The notes under the pieces were generated by a model. It ran no database searches and was not told where the DNA came from. It worked only from the letters and a program-made list of their open reading frames with translations. From a virus, in IMG/VR virus record IMGVR_UViG_3300013004_000219, positions 1 to 21,227 of that record: a DNA stretch of 21,227 nt, one strand, 5' to 3'. The position numbers were made by a program, and so were the translations under genes. This document shows, piece by piece, positions 14,264 to 21,032 of the stretch. Every line of letters starts with the position of its first letter. The first letter of the stretch is position 1.

Positions 14264-15862
14264 TTATTCTTCCGGTGGTAATACTAATTCCTCTTCTACG
14301 ATTGCCTGCTCTCTTATTTTCGCGTTAATTGATTCTCTGATTTTCTGTCTACTAGCTTCAACTTCAGCTCTAGCAGTAGCAGTTGCATACCCCAATCCAT
14401 CAAAATTATATCTATATACTTTCGTATCAGATTTTGTTAAATGGTCATCTAATTTAGGATTTTCAATAATTTTCATTGAGAATGAAACATTTATAACACT
14501 TGGATATAATTGAACAGCTTCACCATTTCCAACCATATTGGGGTCGGTTGTTGACCAACTAGTCGCATCATCTATTGAAAATGATAAACTATCAACAAAT
14601 CCAAATATTTTATCATATAATCCATTGATTGATAATTCTATTAAATTTGGAGAAAATGCCAGAGCAACATCTTTACCTGAATATTTTATGTGAGATACCT
14701 CACTAAATGGGAATGTTAATTCTTTTAATGAATTTAAATTTGAAATCATACTTTGTTTGGATAATTCATCCAAATAATACATTTTAAATTCAAACTTTAA
14801 ACTTCTTTCTACACCTTGATAACGATATACATTAAAAGGTGAACCTATATATTTAAAATTACTCCATTCAGGTGCAATATCTTCACTAATACCACTTATT
14901 GTTGCAGGAAATAATAAAGTATGAGCCGTACCATATGGTTTTATTTTGATAAAACTTGCTCCTAATTTAGAATTATTTAATTTTTTATCTAAATCTTTAT
15001 CATCAAACACAATACCATCTTGTAATATATTTCTATTAAAAGAATCTAAATTTATATATCCGCTATTAGAATCTCTTTTCATAGCTTTATTGGCTATGTA
15101 TTGAGTTTCTCCTGTAAATTTATTAGAAGTTGCAGTATATGTTGTAAAATATTCTGAATTTTTAACATTACCTTTTGTAACATCTCCATCTCCCGATTTT
15201 ATTCCACCTGCATATAATTTACCAGCCTTACCTTCTTTTGTTTCAGGCTTTTTATTTTGTTTTCTATTTTTAGTTAAAGTTTTGGTTATTGCTTTACCTA
15301 TTGCTTTTTTAGCTGCACTAATTCCAGCTCCAATTGCTTTAGTACCAATTTGATTTAAATCTCCCTTTAATATACCCGATAGTGCGTTAGCGCCCATTGG
15401 AGCTTTACTTACTAAATAATCCGTATCAGCTTCAACTGCATATCTTAGACCTGTATGGTCTCCAACTTCAGTAGGCAATGTGCCTTTACTAACAGGTGCT
15501 GAATTTTTATTGTTAAATATTGTATCTGAAGGTCTATTTGCTGAACCACCCATTAGCGAACCTAAGTTCAATAGCGGTGGTTTTTTTGATGGGTCTTCGT
15601 TGTATCTAGCTGATGTAGTTGCTAAACTTCTAGGAGGGTCTACTGTACCTTTAAGAGATATTCTCGGAGTATCAGTACCATATATTAATGGTGGAGTTAC
15701 TAATTTTTTATAGAATAATACTCTTGGTCCGTTTGGATTAGCTTCTGCTTTGACAAAATCCATTATCTTACCACCCAAACCTTTGTTCTTGTGGCCACCA
15801 TCCCAAATGGTAACATCTTTATCACCACTTGCTTTTTTAAATAAATCTAAGATTGTTGGCAT
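14264..15862 (-). CDS. Tail tube/baseplate junction-like protein, 532 aa
   Basis: This protein is probably a baseplate or tail-tube cap component. Seen: a long Gly/Lys/Ser-rich N-terminal half, probably flexible, with a basic Ala-rich segment GTKAIGAGISAAKKAIGKAI (173-192). The folded C-terminal domain contains FPATISGISEDIAPEWSNFK (318-337), then YRYQGVERSLKFEFKMYYLD (346-365) and LNSLKELTFPFSEVSHI (376-392). This last arrangement recurs in baseplate proteins such as gp48/gp54-like tube initiators, but I cannot assign a specific one. The Ala/Lys segment resembles the repeat region of the tape measure encoded just upstream, suggesting a shared or contacting region. A candidate late promoter lies 20 bases before the start. 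The C-terminal tail is Glu-rich (EEELVLPPEE). Confidence 0.65.
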   Translation of the reverse strand: MPTILDLFKKASGDKDVTIWDGGHKNKGLGGKIMDFVKAEANPNGPRVLFYKKLVTPPLIYGTDTPRISLKGTVDPPRSLATTSARYNEDPSKKPPLLNLGSLMGGSANRPSDTIFNNKNSAPVSKGTLPTEVGDHTGLRYAVEADTDYLVSKAPMGANALSGILKGDLNQIGTKAIGAGISAAKKAIGKAITKTLTKNRKQNKKPETKEGKAGKLYAGGIKSGDGDVTKGNVKNSEYFTTYTATSNKFTGETQYIANKAMKRDSNSGYINLDSFNRNILQDGIVFDDKDLDKKLNNSKLGASFIKIKPYGTAHTLLFPATISGISEDIAPEWSNFKYIGSPFNVYRYQGVERSLKFEFKMYYLDELSKQSMISNLNSLKELTFPFSEVSHIKYSGKDVALAFSPNLIELSINGLYDKIFGFVDSLSFSIDDATSWSTTDPNMVGNGEAVQLYPSVINVSFSMKIIENPKLDDHLTKSDTKVYRYNFDGLGYATATARAEVEASRQKIRESINAKIREQAIVEEELVLPPEE

Positions 15863-15882
15863 TGATAGTATATTCTATTTAC

Positions 15883-15891
15883 TATAAATAT
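15883..15891 (-). promoter_or_regulatory. Candidate late promoter box ATATTTATA
   Basis: GATATTTATAGTA on the minus strand lies 20 bases before the ATG of the 532-aa tail gene, in the short gap after the tape measure. No -33 TTG is present. Confidence 0.45.
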
Positions 15892-15911
15892 CCTTTAAGA
15901 AAATTTATGAA

Positions 15912-18719
15912 TTATTTCTTAGGTCCTGCTGGTGAATCCGGGTCACCACCTCTTGTGTTTTCTTTATATCTATCAAATGCGTATGCTACTTTCTTACCAT
16001 CAATAGAAACTGAAACATCTCTCTTACCTTCAAATGTAGCAACAGTCAATGCTTCAATTGTTTTTGTTAGATTAATAAGAGCCTTTGTATTTGTATTTAA
16101 TGTTTTTAATTCAGTAGTAGTAGCGGCTGTATTTATCATAGTTTTATGAGTTCTATCAACTACTCTTTCCAAATTACCACTCATATATGTTAACTTATCT
16201 TGCATCCATTTTTCGGATGCTTTTGCAGCTTGAACTACTGATGTTCCACCTGTTTCTGCAACTGCTTTTGTAGCCGCTACTGCGGTTGGAGTTGCTGCTG
16301 CTACGGCTTTTGTTGGAGTTGCTGCCGCTTTTGGTGGAGTTGCTGCCGCTTTTTTATCAAACGCTCCCATATCTTTAGCTGCTAATGCGGTATCTATCCC
16401 TACCGATGCAGCCGTTCCAATTCCTGGAATAGTGCCAGCTGCACCGGAAGCTAATTCCATAGCCGCTCCGGCATAATCACCATCCATTAATCTTGATAAT
16501 CCAAATCCAACACCTGCTAATAATCCGATTACTGGTATTTTTTTCAATAAAGATTTACCTACTGCTTTTGCTCCAACCTTTGCTACAGTTTTTGTACCAA
16601 CTTTTCCTGCTGTTTTTGCTGCCGTTTTTCCTGCTGTTTTTCCTGCGGTACTTGCTACTGTTTTTCCTGCAGTAGTAGCTGTTTTACTTGCCACTTTAGT
16701 TCCGACTTTTTTAGCTATTATTCCTTCTATCTTACCACCCAACGCATTCCCAACTACCCCACCTAATATAGCACCACCTGCTGAAATTAAATTCTCAGTA
16801 AATGCTCTTTCGGTTGCTAATTGATTTGTTTGTGCAATTGCATTGATGTATGCTTGTGTACTTTGAAATGCCTTCGTAATTTCTGCATTCAAATTAGCTT
16901 GCTTAACCGCTTGGTCAGCCAATGCATTTTGATATGTTTTATATCCATCTGAAGTTAAATAAGCTTCAGTTATTTGTTGTGATAGTTTTGCATCAACAAT
17001 TGCTTGGTCAGCAGATATTTGTGCTTGTTGAGATGCAAGGGATGCTTGTGCATTTGTACTTCTTTGTAAAAAACTCTTATTACCAGCTCCTGCATTTCCT
17101 GCTTGCAAATCTCCACCACTTCTGCCAGTATTGGTAGCCACCTTAGATAATGTAGATAAATCCATACCACCCAATGCGGATGATAATTGTTGCTGTTGGA
17201 ACATATCCATACTCTTAGGGTCTAACCCTTGAGCTTGTAATGATTTTAGTGCACCTTCGGTATCACCACTAGCAAACTTAGCTCTTACTTCTGAAAGGTC
17301 TACATTCTTACCTAACATAGCTGATAACTGCATTTCGGCCTTAATACTATCTTGATAGTTTAATACCATACTTTGCCCAGCTTTTGCTATATCTCCAAAC
17401 TTAACACCTAATGTTTTTGCAAATGTAATTTGTTTTGCTAATGCGGATGTACTTTTAATCTGATATCCTAACATATCTTTAGATGATTCAGCCATTTCCG
17501 ACATCAATCCACCTAAATTTATCTTAGCGCTATCAGCCATAGCTCTCAACCCTTCTTGCATATTGATAGCGGATGATTCACTTAAACCATCCATTCGCAT
17601 AAATGCTTCACTAATTGATGCAATACTTTCTTCAGATTGACCGGTTCTAGCAGCCATTATAGCCATATCAGCTCCAACCTTCGCACTGGACATTTTACCC
17701 GTTGCATCAGCGGCGGCACTCATTGCACCGGCTACTCTATCGGCACCAATCCCAGCCATTTGCATTTGTGCGGATGCATACCCTACACCACCAATTGCGT
17801 TACCAAAGAATGCAGTTTTAGAAGCCGCTGAGAATTCAGCTGCTGCACTTTTCATAGTTGCTGAAAACTGATTAGCGGCTCTTTGTTGAGCATAAGCCGC
17901 ATCTATTGTTAATCTATTTACTTCATTAGCACTATCTATTCTTGATTGGTTAACTTCCATACCAATCTTCTTATCAATAAACCTTCTTTCACTTTCGATA
18001 CTACCAACTTCTTTGGCTCTATCTATTTCAGTTTGCTTTATATCATTTCCAGCTTGTATTGCTGCCGCAAGTGGGGCTCCAAAATAATTAGCGGCTAGGC
18101 CTCCAATTGCGGCACCTAACGCAACAATTGCTAACTTTGCACCTTTTGCATCCTTATTAGCAATGTTTTTTAAAGCTCCAGATATTTTATCCATTACAGG
18201 AATACCACTACTTCCCAACTCATCAAGAGCTGTACCAAGTTGTTCCATCCTTTCTTCGGATTTCTTTGCAGCTTCGGCGAATGATTTCATCTCATTCCCC
18301 ATTTTGTTCAAAGTGCTTACCGTTCTTTTTGCTGATTTGTTGGAAGTGTCGATTGCACTTACTACCTTCTCATAGCTCTTATAACTTTCTTGTACAGCTT
18401 TATTGTACTCCTCTTGAGTTATATTACCTTTCTTTAATTCTAAATTACTTTCTGCAATAGTTTGCTTACTCTTTTTATAAGCTTCAGCTGCTGCATATAT
18501 ACTTTTCTTATGTTTATCTTCTAAATCCGTTGCATTATCAATCTTATCAGCAATACTACCAACTAATGTTTTAGTTGCTTCTAATTTTTTATTGATTAAG
18601 CCGTATATATCACTTTGTTTACCTAAAGTATTGGTAATGCTATTCAGAGCACCTTCGTACTCATCAAAATCTCTTAGAGAGTCTGTATTTAAACCACCCT
18701 TACCTTTACCTTTAGCCAT
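15912..18719 (-). CDS. Tail tape measure protein
   Basis: The 935-aa protein sets tail length and is packed in the tube before ejection. Seen: long Ala/Lys/Glu/Gln-rich helices with coiled-coil character (about 20-180 and 225-330), hydrophobic stretches at 195-221, near AGGAILGGVVGNALGG and near LLKKIPVIGLLAGVGFGL, and two low-complexity zones: Lys/Thr/Ala/Gly repeats (about 677-725) and Ala/Thr/Pro/Lys repeats (about 790-824). At the usual 1.5 angstrom per residue it predicts a tail of about 140 nm. It is the largest gene here and follows the tail chaperone region, the classical order. No peptidase or muramidase motif is visible. The C-terminal domain has DVSVSIDGKKVAYAFDRYK, likely the baseplate-facing end. 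Confidence 0.9.
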   Translation of the reverse strand: MAKGKGKGGLNTDSLRDFDEYEGALNSITNTLGKQSDIYGLINKKLEATKTLVGSIADKIDNATDLEDKHKKSIYAAAEAYKKSKQTIAESNLELKKGNITQEEYNKAVQESYKSYEKVVSAIDTSNKSAKRTVSTLNKMGNEMKSFAEAAKKSEERMEQLGTALDELGSSGIPVMDKISGALKNIANKDAKGAKLAIVALGAAIGGLAANYFGAPLAAAIQAGNDIKQTEIDRAKEVGSIESERRFIDKKIGMEVNQSRIDSANEVNRLTIDAAYAQQRAANQFSATMKSAAAEFSAASKTAFFGNAIGGVGYASAQMQMAGIGADRVAGAMSAAADATGKMSSAKVGADMAIMAARTGQSEESIASISEAFMRMDGLSESSAINMQEGLRAMADSAKINLGGLMSEMAESSKDMLGYQIKSTSALAKQITFAKTLGVKFGDIAKAGQSMVLNYQDSIKAEMQLSAMLGKNVDLSEVRAKFASGDTEGALKSLQAQGLDPKSMDMFQQQQLSSALGGMDLSTLSKVATNTGRSGGDLQAGNAGAGNKSFLQRSTNAQASLASQQAQISADQAIVDAKLSQQITEAYLTSDGYKTYQNALADQAVKQANLNAEITKAFQSTQAYINAIAQTNQLATERAFTENLISAGGAILGGVVGNALGGKIEGIIAKKVGTKVASKTATTAGKTVASTAGKTAGKTAAKTAGKVGTKTVAKVGAKAVGKSLLKKIPVIGLLAGVGFGLSRLMDGDYAGAAMELASGAAGTIPGIGTAASVGIDTALAAKDMGAFDKKAAATPPKAAATPTKAVAAATPTAVAATKAVAETGGTSVVQAAKASEKWMQDKLTYMSGNLERVVDRTHKTMINTAATTTELKTLNTNTKALINLTKTIEALTVATFEGKRDVSVSIDGKKVAYAFDRYKENTRGGDPDSPAGPKK
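16560..16690 (-). repeat. Degenerate tandem repeat inside the tape measure gene
   Basis: The plus strand shows recurring GTTTTTCCTGCT-like units with one- or two-base changes. They encode degenerate AGKTA/AKTAG/KVGTK motifs. The repeats keep the reading frame and probably grew by slippage. Repeat number would alter tail length slightly. Confidence 0.6.
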
Positions 18720-18740
18720 TAATGATTAATATAGAGTAAA

Positions 18741-18989
18741 TTAATAATTCTTTTTCAAAAAGTCATCTACTTTATCCGTAGATAAATTACTTGCTTTTAA
18801 ATCTCTTTTAGCAGAACGCAAAGCGGATTCCATATCCTTATCCCATTTAGACCAATAATCTGCTAATTCTGGATCTTTTTTTCTAATATTAGCTATAAAT
18901 TTATCTTCAGTTCCTTCAGCTTTTGCATTAAAGAACATAGAAAACAATTTATCTAATATAGCTATTTCAGTTATTATTTTTTTAGACAT
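18741..18989 (-). CDS. Small tail-module protein of unknown function, 82 aa
   Basis: This helical, highly charged protein lies between the tail chaperone region and the tape measure gene. It begins MSKKIITEIAILDKLFSMFF. The middle DPELADYWSKWDKDMESALR reads as an amphipathic helix, and the end is KVDDFLKKNY. No family is recognised. Position suggests it helps tape measure folding or tail assembly. It has its own candidate late promoter (19012-19020) overlapping the stop codon of the upstream frame, and the tape measure ATG follows 21 bases after its stop. Confidence 0.7.
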   Translation of the reverse strand: MSKKIITEIAILDKLFSMFFNAKAEGTEDKFIANIRKKDPELADYWSKWDKDMESALRSAKRDLKASNLSTDKVDDFLKKNY

Positions 18990-19011
18990 GAAATTTTGTT
19001 TATATTTTTAT

Positions 19012-19020
19012 TATAAATAT
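19012..19020 (-). promoter_or_regulatory. Candidate late promoter box ATATTTATA
   Basis: GATATTTATAATA on the minus strand lies 22 bases before the ATG of the 82-aa gene and overlaps the TGA of the upstream frame. No -33 TTG is present. Confidence 0.45.
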
Positions 19021-19307
19021 CATCTTCTTCTTATTTTCGAAGAATTGTTTGTCTTTGTATTAGCTTTTTCAATAGTTTCGTTCTCTCCTTCTTTAGCTTT
19101 AAGCAATTCTCTCCAATAAAATTCTCTTAATTTAATAGGCATACTATACAAATCTCCCCAATTAAACCCTCCATTGGAAAAATACAACATTTGAAAAATC
19201 TTTTGATGTAGGCCTACAGAATAGTTACTCGGAAGGATAAAAAAAGTCAACCCCAAATGGGATTCGGAGAGCCTCCTTCTCACCGGTGAATGGAGATTCG
19301 TAATCAA
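19020..19307 (-). CDS. Overlapping second frame of the tail assembly chaperone, probable frameshift extension
   Basis: The frame is open from about 19310 to a TGA at 19020 and overlaps the end of the gp26-like gene by 83 bases. It has only a TTG as possible start inside the overlap. The first ATG is at 19190 and would give 56 aa. It encodes YSVGLHQKIFQMLYFSNGGF, then WGDLYSMPIKLREFYWREL and a charged Lys/Asn-rich tail. This aromatic/MPxxxRxFY pattern is what I expect at the C-terminus of gp26-type proteins, after an FFWP-like motif. That motif is present as FFYP in the first frame and FFILP in this one. A +1 (or -2) shift in the overlap would join them into one 337-aa protein. Independent translation from 19190 is the alternative. 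Confidence 0.6.
   Translation of the reverse strand: MITNLHSPVRRRLSESHLGLTFFILPSNYSVGLHQKIFQMLYFSNGGFNWGDLYSMPIKLREFYWRELLKAKEGENETIEKANTKTNNSSKIRRR
19225..19250 (-). other. Candidate programmed ribosomal frameshift site
   Basis: Seven consecutive T residues on the minus strand (19239-19245) are read as TTT TTT T in the gp26-like frame. The stop codon TAA lies at 19225-19227, preceded by TCC GAG. A +1 slip on the T-run, or at GAG-TAA-C, moves ribosomes into the overlapping frame. A -1 slip meets a TAG after about ten codons, so it is not productive. Confidence 0.45.
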
Positions 19308-20034
19308 ATGTTAAATCCAAATCAGGAGTTAAAGATGACATATACTTTCGTAATGCCTTTGAATCTCCAGCTAATAATCTATTTGATACAAAGTTACTGA
19401 TATAACCCAAATCTCTATTACCATCTACCTCTACAATAATTCTTCTATATCTTGCAGTAATTTCATTTCCTTGTTTCAATGTTTTCTCACTAGCTTCCAC
19501 ATCTTTATTAATTGAGATTTCATCGCCATGCGTTAACAATTTGAATTTAATTTGTGATTTTGAAACGGGAAGAGTAAAATCATACTCATTTCTTCTATTT
19601 AAAACGGATTCATCAACTTCTTTAATTTTTATATTAGATAAGTCAATTGTAACCTCAGTTGGTACACCTTCCGCTGGGTCTGTTACTGTTACCGCATATT
19701 CAGGTCCAAATGCTAAAACTCTCGATGATATTAAAATGGCATTTTTATCTCCTATTAATAAATCATCTATTCTTACACCTGGTTCTACTACTACCGATTC
19801 CAATAGTTTATCTAAGTGAATACCTTTTTTAATCAAATTCGTAGAAGTAAGAATATCTTCTTCTTTTGCAGTCATTAATTTGATTGTAATTTCTCCTTTT
19901 GATAACGGAGAATGTTCAGGATAGCATAAACCTTTTGATGGTAAGCTGATAACCTCTGTTGGGAATGGGTACGATTTTGGTGAGCTTTGCTGACCCAATC
20001 CTCTTGTAACTTTTTGTTCTAATTTTTCTTCCAT
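19225..20034 (-). CDS. gp26-like baseplate/tail assembly chaperone, 269 aa
   Basis: The protein matches the T4 gp26-type tail assembly family. Seen: EVISLPSKGLCYPEHSPLSK (about 28-47), then ITIKLMTAKEEDILTSTNLI (about 49-68), a DDLLIGDKNAILISSRVLAFG segment split by short turns, THGDE, a long helix before ARYRRIIVEVDGN, and LLAGDSKALRKYMSSLTPDLD (about 220-240). The end is VDFFYPSE, then TAA. The Cys pairs found in many relatives are absent. Its place just before the tape measure gene is that of tail assembly chaperones. An overlapping frame carries what looks like the missing C-terminal part, so this stop may be bypassed at some rate. A terminator and a candidate late promoter lie in the 92-base gap upstream. 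Confidence 0.82.
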   Translation of the reverse strand: MEEKLEQKVTRGLGQQSSPKSYPFPTEVISLPSKGLCYPEHSPLSKGEITIKLMTAKEEDILTSTNLIKKGIHLDKLLESVVVEPGVRIDDLLIGDKNAILISSRVLAFGPEYAVTVTDPAEGVPTEVTIDLSNIKIKEVDESVLNRRNEYDFTLPVSKSQIKFKLLTHGDEISINKDVEASEKTLKQGNEITARYRRIIVEVDGNRDLGYISNFVSNRLLAGDSKALRKYMSSLTPDLDLTFDYESPFTGEKEALRIPFGVDFFYPSE

Positions 20035-20052
20035 AATAACTTAATGTTTGTA

Positions 20053-20061
20053 TATAAATAT
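20053..20061 (-). promoter_or_regulatory. Candidate late promoter box ATATTTATA
   Basis: ATATTTATA on the minus strand lies 18 bases before the ATG of the gp26-like gene, just after the terminator at 20070-20099. A second overlapping TTATTTATA lies at 20063-20071. Adjacent terminator and box make a new transcription start here likely. Confidence 0.45.
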
Positions 20062-20069
20062 ATATAAAT

Positions 20070-20099
20070 AAAAAAAGGAGAACATTTCTGTCCTCCTTT
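20070..20099 (-). terminator. Rho-independent terminator after the 68-aa gene
   Basis: On the minus strand AAAGGAG-G-ACA / TGT-T-CTCCTTT forms an 11-bp stem with one G-U pair, closed by a GAAA tetraloop and followed by a run of seven T. The G-U pair becomes an A-C mismatch on the plus strand, so the terminator acts in the minus direction. Confidence 0.88.
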
Positions 20100-20126
20100 C
20101 TACTAAACACTACGAAAATTTATATT

Positions 20127-20333
20127 TTAATAATTAGATTTCCAAGAATAAATACCTCTTAAATCTAATGCCAGAGTTGCCTCACTATATCGAGTTTCAC
20201 TCACCAATCCATGCCAAGCCCAATAATCCCAATTGGTTTTGTGTGGGTCATTATGCCCGTTGAACTCTGCCATCGCAATTAAGAAATCAACATACTCAAC
20301 CACATTCATCGCAACAATTTCTTCGTTTTCCAT
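20127..20333 (-). CDS. Small hypothetical protein, 68 aa, independent transcription unit
   Basis: I do not recognise this protein. It begins MENEEIVAMNVVEYVDFLIA and has a Trp/His-rich centre around HNDPHKTNWDYWAWHG (27-42), followed by TRYSEATLALDLRGIY. It is acidic at the start, soluble in appearance and without signal or membrane helix. It sits between the tail tube and the gp26-like chaperone but has its own promoter (20357-20387, host-type with -35-like TTGACTT) and its own terminator (20070-20099), and the tube gene ends in another terminator. This layout is that of a moron: an added gene expressed apart from the surrounding late genes. A host-interaction role is a guess. Confidence 0.7.
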   Translation of the reverse strand: MENEEIVAMNVVEYVDFLIAMAEFNGHNDPHKTNWDYWAWHGLVSETRYSEATLALDLRGIYSWKSNY

Positions 20334-20356
20334 ATCTTTATCGTTTTATTACATAG

Positions 20357-20387
20357 TAAATATACTATATTTCACTCTAAAAGTCAA
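20357..20387 (-). promoter_or_regulatory. Host-type promoter for the 68-aa gene
   Basis: On the minus strand TTG (20385-20387, within TTGACTT) and TATATTTA (20357-20364) are 20 bases apart, the spacing seen at the other host-type promoters, with A in place of the last G. The -7 box lies in an inverted repeat ATAGTA/TACTAT (20354-20369). The leader would be about 20 nt. Confidence 0.6.
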
Positions 20388-20436
20388 GCTTTTTATGGAT
20401 TATTTTTAAAATTTGGAATCATTCTAAATAAGACAC

Positions 20437-20465
20437 AAAAAAGGGATGTATTTCTACACCCCCTT
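20437..20465 (-). terminator. Rho-independent terminator after the tail tube gene
   Basis: On the minus strand AAGGGGGTGTA and TACATCCCTTT pair with two G-U pairs around a GAAA tetraloop and are followed by a T-run. It lies 32 bases after the tail tube stop codon and should isolate the highly expressed sheath/tube genes from the 68-aa gene. Confidence 0.88.
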
Positions 20466-20496
20466 CTTAATTATTTTAAAGTTTACCTATTAGAGA

Positions 20497-20985
20497 TTAG
20501 TACTCAAGGATTGCGTAATCATAAGTTAGAGTTAAAGATATTGAAAGTGGGTCATTTGAAGCCCAATCCAATTCACCAAAGTTTGCTGAAGAAATGAATG
20601 CTCCTTTAAGAGTCCATTGTTCAACTTTATCACCTACTGGTCCTAATAGATAGAATGTAATGTCTTTCTTATAGAAAGCTGCATATCCATCTCTACCTGT
20701 GATAGATTCGTGTGATTGTCTTACCCACTCCATCACTTGCTGAGCGCCTGATGGAACGATTGGGTCATAAAGAGTGATTTCAACATCATCCCAATTGGAT
20801 TTTCCTTTAATCTTTCTCTTTACATTTATATGGTCTAACTCAACTATCTCTGAAGTGAAAGTTGGTCTTGCTGCGGTTTTAATTATATATGATTCTATAC
20901 CATCGATTTCCATAATAAATCGGTTACCCAACTTTGGTTCGAAGTTCGTATAAAACATTTTGTCAAACTCTAATACTTCTGGCAT
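20497..20985 (-). CDS. Tail tube protein (T4 gp19-like)
   Basis: This 162-aa protein is close in length to T4 gp19 (163 aa), which stacks as hexameric rings to form the inner tube of the contractile tail. Seen: GNRFIMEIDGIESYIIKTAA (21-40), ELDHINVKRKIKGKSNWDDV (49-68), ITLYDPIVPSGAQQVMEWVR (70-89) and the C-terminal WTLKGAFISSANFGELDW. These give the beta-barrel with a central helix typical of the gp19 family. It directly follows the tail sheath gene, as in T4, and is closed by a strong terminator, as expected for a major virion protein. A candidate late promoter lies 26 bases before the ATG. Confidence 0.93.
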   Translation of the reverse strand: MPEVLEFDKMFYTNFEPKLGNRFIMEIDGIESYIIKTAARPTFTSEIVELDHINVKRKIKGKSNWDDVEITLYDPIVPSGAQQVMEWVRQSHESITGRDGYAAFYKKDITFYLLGPVGDKVEQWTLKGAFISSANFGELDWASNDPLSISLTLTYDYAILEY

Positions 20986-21011
20986 CTTTTTGTCTATTTA
21001 ATTGTTTCTAT

Positions 21012-21020
21012 TATAAATAT
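21012..21020 (-). promoter_or_regulatory. Candidate late promoter box ATATTTATA
   Basis: GATATTTATAATA on the minus strand lies 26 bases before the ATG of the tail tube gene and 12 bases after the sheath stop codon. No -33 TTG is present. Confidence 0.45.
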
Positions 21021-21032
21021 CTAATTTCTAAA

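Noticed and set aside
16970-17170. 66-codon minus-strand frame inside the tape measure gene
   Set aside because: It is an out-of-frame shadow of the Gln/Ala-rich tape measure coding sequence, with His/Leu/Gln bias and no recognisable features.
15912-18719. Lytic or peptidase domain in the tape measure or hub proteins
   Set aside because: No muramidase, NlpC/P60 or M23 motifs were found in either translated protein.
19235-19248. -1 slippery heptamer TTTTTTA in the chaperone overlap
   Set aside because: A -1 shift there leads to a TAG after about ten codons and does not enter the overlapping frame. Only +1 or -2 is productive.
19916-20110. 64-codon minus-strand frame across the gp26-like gene start
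   Set aside because: It covers a terminator and the start of a recognised gene in another frame, so it is not coding.
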